Shown piece by piece: positions 1-7,964 of a stretch of DNA of 55,348 nucleotides; position 1 is the stretch's first letter, and each line of letters begins with the position of its first letter. The DNA is from Pseudomonas benzenivorans (lineage in GTDB: Bacteria > Pseudomonadota > Gammaproteobacteria > Pseudomonadales > Pseudomonadaceae): assembly GCF_900100495.1 (NCBI RefSeq), contig NZ_FNCT01000015.1, forward strand, positions 69,640 through 124,987. Reading direction: 5' to 3'. The notes beneath the pieces were generated by a model that did no database searches, had not been told where the DNA came from, and saw nothing but the letters and a program-made list of their open reading frames with translations. The translations under genes were made by a program, and so were the position numbers.

Positions 1-111
1 TGCTTCGCCTGCTTCAACCCTAGTTGCCGCCCCAAAGATCGGTTAGGAGGTTTTTGCACATCACTGGTAGTTTTTTGCAGGGCCAGGCCTGGCGGCAATG
101 TCATCAACTTG

Positions 112-178
112 ATCGTTCCCACGTCGAGGCGTCGAACCGTCCGCGTGGGAATGCAGCCCTCGACGCTCCAGCGTCCAC
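112..178. repeat. Intergenic repeat, copy 1
   Basis: A block beginning GATCGTTCCCACGTCGAGG and ending near CTCGACGCTCCAGCGTCC contains an inverted GTTCCCACG / CGTGGGAA pair. Related copies lie at 2489-2553 (5' half near identical, then diverging) and at 1529-1560 (3' half only). The type is familiar from Pseudomonas intergenic regions. No coding content. Confidence 0.6.
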
Positions 179-385
179 CCACCAGCGACTACACCGTAGC
201 AACCACCTGGCGACGCAGAGCTTCGATCCTTCCCACGCACCTCGTAGGTACACACCCCCGAACGATCCGTCTCCACAGCCGATGAGCTGCAGGCCCCAAC
301 CCGTGGCCCGATGAAATCCGGGGGCTCTGCAGCGACTTTCCCGGATTGCATCCGGGCCACGGGACTGCGTGGAACGGCGGCCGCC

Positions 386-640
386 AGCCTTCCACGGACG
401 GGAACTGTAAAAATGCTTCGTTCTAAGGCTTATGAGAATTTGATCTTGGCGCTGATAAGGTTCTGACTCTACTTGTGATATGGGAGAGGCATTTGCTGTA
501 ACACATGAGAACCATCTGCTTACCACAGTGTTATAGGTGCATATGAGCACACCTGCTGTAGCGCTCCGCAACTGCTGGGTGCGATCTCACACACAATCAG
601 TCAGCTTCAGACTGTGCGGTTGCACTTTCGAATGTTTGCC
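386..640 (+). repeat. Decayed duplicate of the AraC-gene promoter region
   Basis: This segment aligns by eye with 2881-3140, the promoter region and first ~95 bases of the receiver-AraC gene at 3045. Shared blocks include CAGCCTTCC, ACTGTAAAAA, TTTGATCTTGGCG and a run around the start codon. Substitutions and small indels are scattered throughout. It reads as an old duplication whose coding part was mostly lost, or as the trace of a recombination event. Confidence 0.65.
543..640 (+). pseudogene. 5' remnant of a receiver-AraC regulator gene
   Basis: ATG at 543 matches the start of the intact gene at 3045 (MSTPAV versus MNTHAV). One base is missing after codon 6 (GTAGCGCTCC versus GTAACCGCTCC), which shifts the frame, and homology fades by about 640. 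No HTH domain remains, so it cannot make a regulator. It supports a former tandem pair of related regulators flanking the methyltransferase and hicAB. Confidence 0.55.
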
Positions 641-797
641 AGATACATCCTGATGTCTGGCCACAAGCCGGAACTGCGGCAGCTGTCCATGCCTTCATCA
701 TCACGTCTGTGGAGATGCAAGTGAGTTTGACTCGAAATACTCAAAGCGCATCTTGGCCAATCTGGGTTATTCACCTGACAACAGGGAGCATGCCGAC

Positions 798-1418
798 ATG
801 AACACATTGCCAGAAATATTTCAATCGAGACGAGTCAATTATTACAGCGGAGTTGCCCTGGCAATGTTATGGGGATTTTTTGCTTACGCCCATTTGATGC
901 AATTTCAGAAAACGCACGAGTGGGCACTTCTTTTATTCTGCTTCTCCGAAACATTGACAGCCGCCCTGTATGTCTTCCGAAGTGACCCAAAGACCGTTTC
1001 ACTCATCCCGTTCGATTGGCTGGTCGCGATTGGCGGTACTTTCGCTCCACTCTTCTTCCGCCCAACGACCTGGGGAATACTCCCCTGGGCAAGCGTCGCA
1101 ATCCTTGTGGGAGCAACAATTCAGATACTAGGTGTGGTGTCTCTCAATCGCAGCTTTGCACTCGTTGCAGCAAAACGGGAAATCAAGACAAGTTGGATGT
1201 ATCGCATTGTGCGTCATCCGATCTATGCCAGTTATTGCCTGACGTTCACAGGATACGTGCTGACCAATACATCGCCTGCGAATATCACCATCTACGCACT
1301 AACCATCGGATTTCTTTGTGCACGAATATTTCGAGAGGAAGCACACCTTGCTCTTGACCCGTTGTATCAAGAGTACATGCGCGGCGTTCGCTATCGACTC
1401 ATTCCGTTCATATTTTAG
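798..1418 (+). CDS. Isoprenylcysteine carboxyl methyltransferase-like (ICMT/PEMT superfamily) membrane protein
   Basis: Predicted 206-aa integral membrane protein with about five hydrophobic segments. The C-terminal part shows the membrane methyltransferase signature: RHPIY at 139-143, then REEAHL near 179 and a Tyr/Arg-rich tail ending in LIPF. This SAM-binding half is known from isoprenylcysteine methyltransferases and phospholipid N-methyltransferases; the substrate here is unknown. The ATG at 798 is chosen because GGGAG lies about 9 bases upstream; an in-frame TTG at 753 would add 15 unlikely residues. Base composition is clearly more AT-rich than the housekeeping genes to the right, and it lies among decayed repeats, so horizontal acquisition is plausible. 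There is no operon partner; hicAB follows after 230 bases. The superfamily call is firm, the reaction is not. Confidence 0.75.
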   Translation: MNTLPEIFQSRRVNYYSGVALAMLWGFFAYAHLMQFQKTHEWALLLFCFSETLTAALYVFRSDPKTVSLIPFDWLVAIGGTFAPLFFRPTTWGILPWASVAILVGATIQILGVVSLNRSFALVAAKREIKTSWMYRIVRHPIYASYCLTFTGYVLTNTSPANITIYALTIGFLCARIFREEAHLALDPLYQEYMRGVRYRLIPFIF

Positions 1419-1598
1419 TGATAGCCCGTAGAATGGGTTAGGCACATGCAATTAGGGATGGTCTGAAGTAGTCATGTATTTCTGGCTGACTTCAGCCTCC
1501 GCCGATTTTGAAAGCGGAAAAATGATGGGAATGTCGCCCTCGACGCTCCAGCGTCCATCCTCACAGCGATGCGAACACCGGGTCAGCGTGGCGATCCG

Positions 1599-1644
1599 TT
1601 GACCAAAGGACTTGATGCAACTAAAGTTAGTCGCACCAAGGAGG
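1599..1644 (+). promoter_or_regulatory. Likely hicAB promoter with palindromic operator and strong RBS
   Basis: TTGACC (1599-1604) and TAAAGT (1622-1627) are spaced 17 bases apart, a good sigma-70 match. The palindrome AACTAAAGTT (1619-1628) overlaps the -10 box. HicB antitoxins have DNA-binding domains and usually autorepress, so this is a candidate HicB operator. AAGGAGG (1638-1644) is a strong ribosome binding site for hicA at 1649. Confidence 0.5.
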
Positions 1645-1648
1645 GGCC

Positions 1649-2059
1649 ATGTCGAGACATGAGAAACTGATCGTCAAGTTGCTGAACAAGCAGGCCGCGT
1701 TTACCTGGCAGGAACTGGAGGCGTTGTTGCGTGGCCTGGGCTACCGCCAGATCGAAGGGGACGGTAGCCGGGTCAAGTTCGACAACGGCGATCCGCGAGC
1801 GATGATCAACATGCACAAGCCCCATCCTGGAAATGAGCTGAAGTCTAGGAGACTGTCGGACTTGACCGTCCGTAGCGAGGGAAAGTCTGGTTCGAGTCAG
1901 TTTTGTTGGTCTTTCGAGGCGAATAGCTAGCTATTTAACGAGAAAGAGCAGCAAGAATGGCCGAATCCGGCTTTCCGCAGTAGGACAGCGTTAAGTCCGA
2001 CAGGCTCCTAGGCCAAACGTCAGGTGATCGAACACCTGATAATGGGAGGGTTGATTTGA
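1649..2059 (+). pseudogene. hicA: HicA-family mRNA interferase toxin, interrupted by a MITE-like insertion
   Basis: The open frame starts MSRHEKLIVKLLNKQ with a strong RBS and matches HicA through GSRVKF and MINMHKPHPGNELK (residues about 40-65). HicA toxins are small dsRBD-fold ribonucleases that cleave mRNA. After Lys65 the frame runs into an inserted element (1845-2011) and reads unrelated residues to a stop at 1930. The native C-terminus, RQVIEHLIMGGLI-stop, is visible at 2018-2059, and its stop overlaps the hicB start (TGATG). The toxin therefore lacks its last helix and is probably inactive. Removing the element exactly between its flanking CTAG copies does not restore the frame, so a further one-base change has occurred. 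Confidence 0.8.
1845..2011. mobile_element. MITE-like element inside hicA
   Basis: The insert is bounded by inverted repeats GAGACTGTCGGACTT (1849-1863) and its near-perfect complement (AAGTCCGACAGGCTC, 1993-2007; one mismatch). Both ends are flanked by CTAG (1845-1848 and 2008-2011), a likely 4-bp target duplication. The interior of about 130 bases has no transposase and ends the hicA frame. This is the architecture of a non-autonomous miniature inverted-repeat element mobilised by a transposase elsewhere. I saw no second copy in the window. Confidence 0.75.
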
Positions 2060-2400
2060 TGAACAATCTGCTGCAACACCGGGGCTACTACGGCTCCATC
2101 GAGGCCAGCCCCGAAGATAACTGCCTGTTCGGCAAACTCCAGTTCATCCGTGCTCTTGTGAGTTATGAGGGCGAGACAGTGGCTGAGCTGACCCAGGCGT
2201 TCCGCGAGGCTGTCGACGATTACTTCGACTCCTGTTCAACCCTTAACCAAGAGCCAGAGGTGCCGTGCAAGGGCTCATTCAATGTGCGGGTAGGACACGA
2301 CCTGCACCTGGCCGCCAGCGTGGCCGCTACCCGACACAGGATTTCCCTGAACGACCTGACCCGCAAGGCTCTGAGTGAGTACCTGGAGCAGCACGCCTAG
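2059..2400 (+). CDS. hicB: HicB-family antitoxin
   Basis: 113-aa protein. The N-terminal HicB partial RNase H-like fold reads YYGSIEASPEDNCLFGKLQFI and SYEGETVAELTQAFREAVDDY. The C-terminal ribbon-helix-helix-like segment (about 75-110: NVRVGHDLHLAASVAA, ISLNDLTRKALSEYL) should bind DNA. HicB neutralises HicA and normally represses the operon. The ATG at 2059 overlaps the native hicA stop (TGATG), the usual translational coupling. The MITE upstream ends hicA translation 130 bases earlier, so coupling is probably broken and HicB output may be lowered. The gene itself looks intact, an orphan antitoxin facing a truncated toxin. Confidence 0.85.
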   Translation: MNNLLQHRGYYGSIEASPEDNCLFGKLQFIRALVSYEGETVAELTQAFREAVDDYFDSCSTLNQEPEVPCKGSFNVRVGHDLHLAASVAATRHRISLNDLTRKALSEYLEQHA

Positions 2401-3044
2401 GTGGATATGCAGCCAGGTAGGGCGGGTGCAACCCGCAGAAAATGGCCATCGGCGGGTTTCACCCGCCCTACGGGTTACGCTTCTGTGATCGTTCCCACGT
2501 CGAGGCGTCAAACCGTCCGCCTGGGCATGTAGCCCGGACGCTTCGCATCCACTGACACCGAGGCCCCGGCAGGAGACGGCTGGTAAACCGATAAGCCCCG
2601 AGGGCGTTAGCCGCGCGGCTACTCTCCCGGCCACAGAATCGGCTTCAGCCCGTTGATTCAAGGTGCAAGGCGGACAGAGACATGCCGTCTGTCTGAATGC
2701 GCAGCTCCAACGCCCTGTATCAACTGAGTGACACACAAGTCCGCGAGCCTCTGAACACGCCGCTAGCACCCAGCGCTTGCTGGCGCGTTGCGCTTACGCC
2801 ATTAGTTCAGACGCACAATCGCAGCTATTCACGTGTTTTGGCCGTGAGATTGATCAAGACTGCCTGGACCAGCGCCCATACAGCCTTCCTTGAGCTGAAA
2901 CTGTAAAAACACTTCGCTCTAAGGATTATGAAAATTTGATCTTGGCGTTGATAGCGATCTGATTCTATCTGTAAAGCGGGAGAAGCACTTTATGTACGGA
3001 TGTAACGCATAAGAACCAACTGCTGACACACTGTCTAGGCGCAT
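2401..3044. other. Intergenic region with repeats and the AraC-gene promoter region
   Basis: The gap holds a perfect-arm hairpin (2417-2471), the second copy of the 112-178 repeat (2489-2553), and GC-rich sequence at 2570-2660. At 2757-2810 a TCTGAAC / GTTCAGA inverted pair lies about 50 bases apart; I could not assign it and it lacks the integron attC core. The block 2881-3044 is duplicated in decayed form at 386-542. I see no supported gene. Confidence 0.55.
2417..2471. repeat. Intergenic hairpin repeat
   Basis: GTAGGGCGGGT and its complement ACCCGCCCTAC bracket an inner GCAACCCGC / GCGGGTTTC pair. This is a common Pseudomonas intergenic inverted repeat; it follows hicB directly and could act as a weak terminator, although there is no T-run. 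Confidence 0.6.
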
Positions 3045-3899
3045 ATGAACACACATGCTGTAACCGCTCCGCGGCTACTGTGGTTCGATCTTACGCACGA
3101 TCAGTCGGCCCCGGACTGCGCCGGTGCGTTTTCGGACGCTTGTCAAATCAAACTAGTGCGGGATATGAGCGTTGCCGGGATGAACGCGCACCAGCGCCCG
3201 GACATGATCTGCATGCACTACGACCGCCCGGATACCCTGAGCCTCAATCTGCTGATAGCGGTCAAACGCGCCGCGCCATCCATCCCGATCACCATGCTGA
3301 CCATGCAGCACTCGGAGGATCTGGCGGTCTGGGCGTTCCGCTCCGGAGTCTGGGATTACCTGGTATTACCCCTGGTGCAATCCGAACGCAACCGCTACCT
3401 GAGCGCCCTACGGGAACTCTGCCACCTGCGCAGCGATACGGGCACATCGAATCAAAAACGACTGCTGACACGCACCGTCGACTTGCCGGAAAGCGTACGC
3501 CTCACCGCCGATCACCAGAAGCAACAACCCCTGCGGGATGCGATCCAGTACATCGAGCTGCACTACAAGGAACACATCGAGCAAAAGGAGCTGGCCGAGC
3601 GCTGCGGCATGACGCCTTTCCGCTTTAGCCGAGTGTTCAAGCAGACCTACGGGATCGGATTCCTCGAGTTCATCCAGCGCAAACGCATGGAGAAAGCCGA
3701 GGACTTGCTGAACAACAGCGAGATGCCGATCACCAGCATTGCCTATGCCGTGGGCTTCCTGGATCCCTCTTATTTCGCGCGGGCCTTCAAGCAGCATTTC
3801 GGCTGCTGCCCCAGCGAGTATCGTCGAGGCGAGCCGAATCCTCCCCCACCCAGCCGCAGCCTCGTTCTCCGCGAGTCGCGACCAGCGCAATCCCTGTAG
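3045..3899 (+). CDS. AraC-family transcriptional regulator with degenerate N-terminal receiver domain
   Basis: 284 aa. Residues 10-115 resemble a CheY receiver: Asp60 sits at the usual phosphoacceptor position (DMICMHYD) and TMLT is present near 83-86, but the conserved Lys before Pro is replaced by Leu108 (DYLVLP), so phosphosignalling is doubtful. Residues about 165-265 are a full AraC/XylS double helix-turn-helix (ELAERCGMTPFRFSRVFKQ, then ITSIAYAVGFLDPSYFARAF). It is predicted to be a cytoplasmic DNA-binding regulator; its targets are unknown. No sensor kinase is adjacent. The ATG at 3045 is kept because the decayed copy at 543 shares the same start context. The tail after Glu270 is Pro/Ser-rich and may be poorly conserved. 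Confidence 0.85.
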   Translation: MNTHAVTAPRLLWFDLTHDQSAPDCAGAFSDACQIKLVRDMSVAGMNAHQRPDMICMHYDRPDTLSLNLLIAVKRAAPSIPITMLTMQHSEDLAVWAFRSGVWDYLVLPLVQSERNRYLSALRELCHLRSDTGTSNQKRLLTRTVDLPESVRLTADHQKQQPLRDAIQYIELHYKEHIEQKELAERCGMTPFRFSRVFKQTYGIGFLEFIQRKRMEKAEDLLNNSEMPITSIAYAVGFLDPSYFARAFKQHFGCCPSEYRRGEPNPPPPSRSLVLRESRPAQSL

Positions 3900-3942
3900 A
3901 AGGCGCGCCCCGCGGCAAGCAGTTCCGTAGGCAGGGGCGCTT

Positions 3943-4139
3943 GGTGCGCACGGCGCACCCTACAGATGGCATTGCGTCGATGATCGTGGGGCTGCACATA
4001 TAAAGCAGTTCCGTGGTGACGCTCTTTTCATCCACCAGGTATCCCCAAGGTGGATGGGTGAAGCGTCGCTCGGCTCGCGTAGGGTGCGCCGCGCGCACCG
4101 CCGGCAGGGGTCGCTTGGTGCGCGCAGCGCATCCTTACA
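3943..4139. repeat. GTAGGGTGCGC-family hairpin repeats
   Basis: Copies of a GGTGCGC...GCGCACCCTAC inverted repeat lie at 3943-3963 and 4080-4139. Related copies occur at 6617-6676, 16209-16262, 21392-21512, 26480-26512, 47798-47856 and 50708-50775, always between genes. The copy here lies just downstream of ligA. Confidence 0.65.
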
Positions 4140-4142
4140 GGC

Positions 4143-6536
4143 CTAGCCCAGGCGGCTCAGCTCTGCCAGAAACTCCGCCTCGTCCAGCACCCGCACGCCC
4201 AGCTCCTGGGCCTTTGCCAGTTTCGAGCCGGCACCTGGCCCGGCCACCACACAGGTGGTCTTGGCCGACACGGAGCCGGCCACCTTGGCGCCCAGGCTTT
4301 CCAGCTTGTCCTTGGCCACATCGCGACTCATCACTTCCAGGCTGCCGGTGAGCACCCAGGTCTGCCCGGCCAGGGGCAGCCCCTCGACGGCTTTCCTCTC
4401 GCTGTGCCAATGCATGCCGAACTCGCGCAACTGCGCCTCGATGGCGCGCGCGCGGTCGATATTGGCCTGGCTCGCGAAAAACTCGCGTAGCGCCTGCTTG
4501 GCCCTCTCGTTGAGGCCCTTCATCACACTGAGTTCCAGCCAGTCCTGGCTGAGGGCAATCACTCCATCGAGGCTGCCAGCCTTGTCGGCCAGATTCTTCG
4601 CCCCGGTGGCGGCGATGCCGGCGATGTTCAGCTTGTCGATGAAGCCCGCCAGGCTGGCGCAGGCGGCGAACTCGGCATGCAGGTCACCCTCCTCCTGCAA
4701 CGCGATGCCGCGCTGCAGCAACTGGGCGATCACTTTGCGGTTGTGCGCATCCTGGAAGAAGCTGTAAATCTCATGGGCGACTTCCAGACCGACATCCGGC
4801 AGGTAGGTCAGCACCTCCGGCAGCGCCTGTTCGATGCGTTGCAGCGAACCGAGGGCGCGGGCCAGCAGCTTGGCGGTTTCCTCACCCACGTCGGGAATGC
4901 CCAGGGCATAGATGAAGCGTGCCAGGCTCGGACGTTTGCTCGCCTCGATGGAGGCCAGCAGGTTCTTCGTCGACAGCTCGGCGAAGCCCTCCAGTACCAC
5001 CACCTGCTCGAAGCCCAGGGTGTAGAGGTCGGCCGGCGAGTTGACCAGCCCCTTGTCGACCAGTTGTTCGACGATCTTGTCGCCGAGCCCGTCGATGTCC
5101 ATCGCCCGCCGCGAGACGAAGTGGATGATCGCCTGCTTGAGCTGGGCCTGGCAGGCCAGGCGGCCGACACAGCGGTAGATCGAGCCTTCGCTGACCGACT
5201 CCTTGCCCTTGCTGCGCTTGATCAGCTGGGTGCGCTCCACCGCCGAGCCGCACACCGGGCACTGGCTGGGTACATGCACCGGACGCGCATCGAGCGGGCG
5301 CCGTTCGGCAATCACCCCGAGAATCTGCGGAATCACGTCGCCAGCGCGGCGCACGATGACGCTGTCGCCGATCATCACGCCGAGGCGGACGACTTCGTCC
5401 ATGTTGTGCAGGGTGGCGTTGGACACCGTGACCCCCGCCACCTGTACCGGCTTGAGTCGCGCCACCGGGGTGATGGCGCCAGTGCGGCCAACCTGGAATT
5501 CGACATCGAGCAGTTCGGTGATTTCCTCGCGCGCCGGGAATTTATGGGCGATCGCCCAACGCGGCTCACGGGCGCGGAAGCCCAGCTCACGCTGGTAGGC
5601 CAGGTTGTTCACCTTGAACACCACACCGTCGATTTCGTACGGCAGCGCATCGCGTTTCTCGCCGATGGCCCGGTAATAGGCCAGGCACTCGTCTGCACCC
5701 TTGGCCAGCGTCAGTTCCCGGCTGATCGGCAAGCCCCAGCCTTTCAACGCGGCGAGAATCCCGCTATGGGTTTCCGGCAAGTCGCCCTGCACCCGGCCGA
5801 TGCCGTAGCTGCAAAACTCCAGCGGGCGGCTGGCGGTGATCTTCGGGTCGAGCTGGCGCAGGCTGCCGGCTGCAGCATTGCGCGGGTTGGCGAAAGGCTT
5901 GCCGCCCGTTTGCAGCTGCCGGGCATTCAGCGCCTCGAAGCCGGCCTTGGACATGAAGACCTCGCCGCGCACCTCCAGCACGCCTGGCCAGCCCTCGCCG
6001 TGCAGCTTGAGCGGGATAGTGCGCACGGTGCGCACGTTGGCGCTGATGTCCTCGCCGGTGCTGCCATCGCCGCGGGTCGCGCCGCGTATCAGCAGGCCGT
6101 CCTGGTACAGCAGGCTGACCGCCAGGCCATCGAGCTTGGGCTCGCAGCTGTACTCGATCGCCGCGCCGTCACCGAACAGGTCTCCGCTATGCTCGCCGCC
6201 TGGCAGATCCAGCCCCTCGCGCACGCGGCGGTCGAAATCCAGCAGATCCTGCTCCTCGAAGGCGTTGCCGAGGCTGAGCATCGGCACTTCATGGCGCACC
6301 TGGCCGAATGCCGCCAGCGCCGCGCCGCCCACCCGCTGGGTCGGCGAGTCCGGCGTGACCAGTTCGGGATGCTCGGCCTCCAGCGCCTTCAACTGGTTAA
6401 ACAAGCGGTCGTACTCGGCATCCGGAACGCTCGGCTCGTCGAGTACGTAATAGCGGTAGTTGTGCGCATCGAGCTCGGCGCGCAGTTCGAGGATGCGTTC
6501 GGCGGCGTTCTTTGTGGTCGTAGCGGCGTCGGTCAT
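4143..6536 (-). CDS. ligA: NAD-dependent DNA ligase LigA
   Basis: Seals nicks during replication and repair using NAD+. 797 aa, with an N-terminal Ia domain (HNYRYYVLDEPSVPDAEYDRL), the adenylation site EPKLDG with catalytic Lys134, an OB fold, a four-Cys zinc site (CPVCGSAVERT...YRCVGRLAC), helix-hairpin-helix repeats and a C-terminal BRCT domain (LAGQTWVLTGSLEVMSRD onward). It is longer than the ~670 aa of E. coli LigA; part of the excess is a short insertion just before the KxDG motif (around 110-127). The start at 6536 (MTDAATTT) is preferred over an in-frame upstream start because the LigA family begins near here. It is the last gene of the minus-strand series gntR-smc-zipA-ligA. Confidence 0.97.
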   Translation of the reverse strand: MTDAATTTKNAAERILELRAELDAHNYRYYVLDEPSVPDAEYDRLFNQLKALEAEHPELVTPDSPTQRVGGAALAAFGQVRHEVPMLSLGNAFEEQDLLDFDRRVREGLDLPGGEHSGDLFGDGAAIEYSCEPKLDGLAVSLLYQDGLLIRGATRGDGSTGEDISANVRTVRTIPLKLHGEGWPGVLEVRGEVFMSKAGFEALNARQLQTGGKPFANPRNAAAGSLRQLDPKITASRPLEFCSYGIGRVQGDLPETHSGILAALKGWGLPISRELTLAKGADECLAYYRAIGEKRDALPYEIDGVVFKVNNLAYQRELGFRAREPRWAIAHKFPAREEITELLDVEFQVGRTGAITPVARLKPVQVAGVTVSNATLHNMDEVVRLGVMIGDSVIVRRAGDVIPQILGVIAERRPLDARPVHVPSQCPVCGSAVERTQLIKRSKGKESVSEGSIYRCVGRLACQAQLKQAIIHFVSRRAMDIDGLGDKIVEQLVDKGLVNSPADLYTLGFEQVVVLEGFAELSTKNLLASIEASKRPSLARFIYALGIPDVGEETAKLLARALGSLQRIEQALPEVLTYLPDVGLEVAHEIYSFFQDAHNRKVIAQLLQRGIALQEEGDLHAEFAACASLAGFIDKLNIAGIAATGAKNLADKAGSLDGVIALSQDWLELSVMKGLNERAKQALREFFASQANIDRARAIEAQLREFGMHWHSERKAVEGLPLAGQTWVLTGSLEVMSRDVAKDKLESLGAKVAGSVSAKTTCVVAGPGAGSKLAKAQELGVRVLDEAEFLAELSRLG

Positions 6537-6582
6537 GGCCAGTTCTCGAAAACGAAAAGAGCAGCCGGGGCTGCTCTGCAAT

Positions 6583-6676
6583 CAGTTCCCTCTCCCTTCA
6601 GGGAGAGGTCAGGCTCGTAGGGTGCGCTGTGCGCACCAAATGCCCGCTGCAAGTGGTGCGCATAGCGCACCCTACG
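6583..6676. repeat. Two short hairpin repeats between zipA and ligA
   Basis: A CCCTCTCCC / GGGAGAGG hairpin (6583-6609) is followed by a GTAGGGTGCGC-family inverted repeat (6617-6676). They separate zipA from ligA within the same transcriptional direction. Confidence 0.6.
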
Positions 6677-6735
6677 CACTGTTTCGCGGGCATGGGGCTA
6701 GGCGCCGCCCCCGCTCCTACAGGCGCTGGGAACGA

Positions 6736-7563
6736 TCAGCGCTTCTGGGTCATCTGCTTGCGCTCGAACTCGACGATGCGCTGGCGGTAATGCTCGATGG
6801 TTTGCGCGGTCATCACGCTGCGCTGGTCGTCCTTCAGCTCGCCGTTCAGCTCGTGGGCCAGTTTGCGCGCGGCGGCGACCATCACGTCGAACGCCTGTTT
6901 GGGATGGCGCGGGCCGGGCAGGCCGAGGAAGAAACTCACCGCGCGGGTGTTGAAACCTTCGATATCGTCCAGGTCGAAGGTGCCCGGCTTGAGCGCGTTG
7001 GCCATGGAGAACAGCACTTCGCCGTTGCCCGCCATGCTTTCGTGGCGGTGGAAGATGTCCATCTCGCCGAAACGCAGGCCACTTTCCAGGATGTTCTGCA
7101 GCAGCGCCGGGCCCTTGAAGCCGTCGGTTTCGCGGGCGACTACGTTGATCACCAGCACCTCTTCGACTGGCGGCAGCTCTTTGGCGGTATCTTTCGCCAC
7201 GCCGTTATGCACCTCTGCACTGCCTTTATCGACCGGATTGAGCAGGGTCGGCACCGGCTCGTCCAGTCCCAGGTTGAGATCGCCCTGCTGCGGCTCGCCG
7301 GAACGACGGCGGTTCAGCTCGCGGGCGCTCATCGCCGGCAGATCGTGCTCGTCCAGCGAAGGCTCCTGGTGGCGATCGACCACCCGCGGCGTGCTGAGCA
7401 GATCCGGATCGCTGTCATCATCCGGTAAATTGGCAAAGCTGCGATCGAGCTTGAACTTCAATTTACCCTTGCCACCGCGCATGCGCCGCCAGCCATCGAA
7501 CAAGATGCCAGCGATCACGATGATGCCGATGACGATCAGCCATTCGCGCAGACCGAATTCCAT
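6736..7563 (-). CDS. zipA: Cell division protein ZipA
   Basis: Inner-membrane anchor that binds the C-terminal tail of FtsZ and stabilises the early divisome. 275 aa. Residues about 8-23 form a single N-terminal membrane segment (LIVIGIIVIAGILFDG), followed by a basic stretch (RRMRGGKGKLKFKLD), a charged linker, and a C-terminal ZipA domain from about 130 (VLVINVVARETDGFKG ... ALKPGTFDLDDIEGF ... FFLGLPGPRHPKQAFDVM). Architecture and position between smc and ligA match Pseudomonas ZipA. Confidence 0.95.
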   Translation of the reverse strand: MEFGLREWLIVIGIIVIAGILFDGWRRMRGGKGKLKFKLDRSFANLPDDDSDPDLLSTPRVVDRHQEPSLDEHDLPAMSARELNRRRSGEPQQGDLNLGLDEPVPTLLNPVDKGSAEVHNGVAKDTAKELPPVEEVLVINVVARETDGFKGPALLQNILESGLRFGEMDIFHRHESMAGNGEVLFSMANALKPGTFDLDDIEGFNTRAVSFFLGLPGPRHPKQAFDVMVAAARKLAHELNGELKDDQRSVMTAQTIEHYRQRIVEFERKQMTQKR

Positions 7564-7964
7564 GAAATACCCTGACCCCTAATTGAAAATTTATGAATAA
7601 AAGGCATCCAAGCCCTGCTTTGCTGACTCAAGAACGTGGTGCCAACTCCATGTTCTGACAGGCGTTTCCCACGTGCGACAAAAGTGGGCATTAAGCTAGC
7701 ACGACGAAAGGCAACTTTACACCGCCAGCAGGTCGTTAAAAACGCCAGGTCCCTCCAGGCTGTTGCACCTAATCGTTGCGGCCGTAGGGCGACTACCCCC
7801 CGAAGGAGTGGCCGGGCGGCGTGCTGACTGGAGCCAACCCATCCGTGGGAGGGGCTTTAGCCGCGAAGCCTTGGCAGCGCCTCGAAGAGTTCGCGGCTGA
7901 AGCCGCTCCCACAGGTTCCGTGGTTGTTCTGGCCGACTGCCTGTCCACCGGACGATCGCACGCA
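7564..7964. other. zipA upstream region with REP-like hairpin
   Basis: The gap between smc and zipA (both minus) holds a hairpin repeat at 7844-7913 whose arms are GTGGGAGGGGCTTTAGCCGCG and its imperfect complement. The same type occurs at 20351-20400. Bases 7570-7740 are comparatively AT-rich and probably contain the zipA promoter, but I could not fix a -10/-35 pair. No gene seen. Confidence 0.5.

Larger units (their letters stand above)
1..797. other. Gene-poor repeat-rich region
   Basis: I see no convincing gene before 798; the short open frames here lack ribosome binding sites and recognisable protein content. The region holds a Pseudomonas-type intergenic repeat (about 112-178), a short inverted repeat around CCCGGATTGCATCC (about 338-358), a decayed copy of the promoter and 5' end of the AraC-type gene at 3045 (386-640), and an imperfect palindrome at 638-661 (GCCAGA and TCTGGC arms). 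It looks like a decayed accessory junction. Confidence 0.6.

Noticed and set aside
24..314. Short open frames in the first 750 bases
   Set aside because: No RBS, no protein family and the bases are accounted for by intergenic repeats.
1431..1441. GTTAGGC resembling an integron attC core site after the methyltransferase gene
   Set aside because: No partner RYYYAAC core lies within normal distance upstream; the sequence fits a relic of an intergenic repeat.
2657..2810. Inverted segments (GTTGAT / ATCAAC and TCTGAAC / GTTCAGA) resembling recombination sites
   Set aside because: They lack the attC core consensus and flanking gene cassettes. They remain unexplained.
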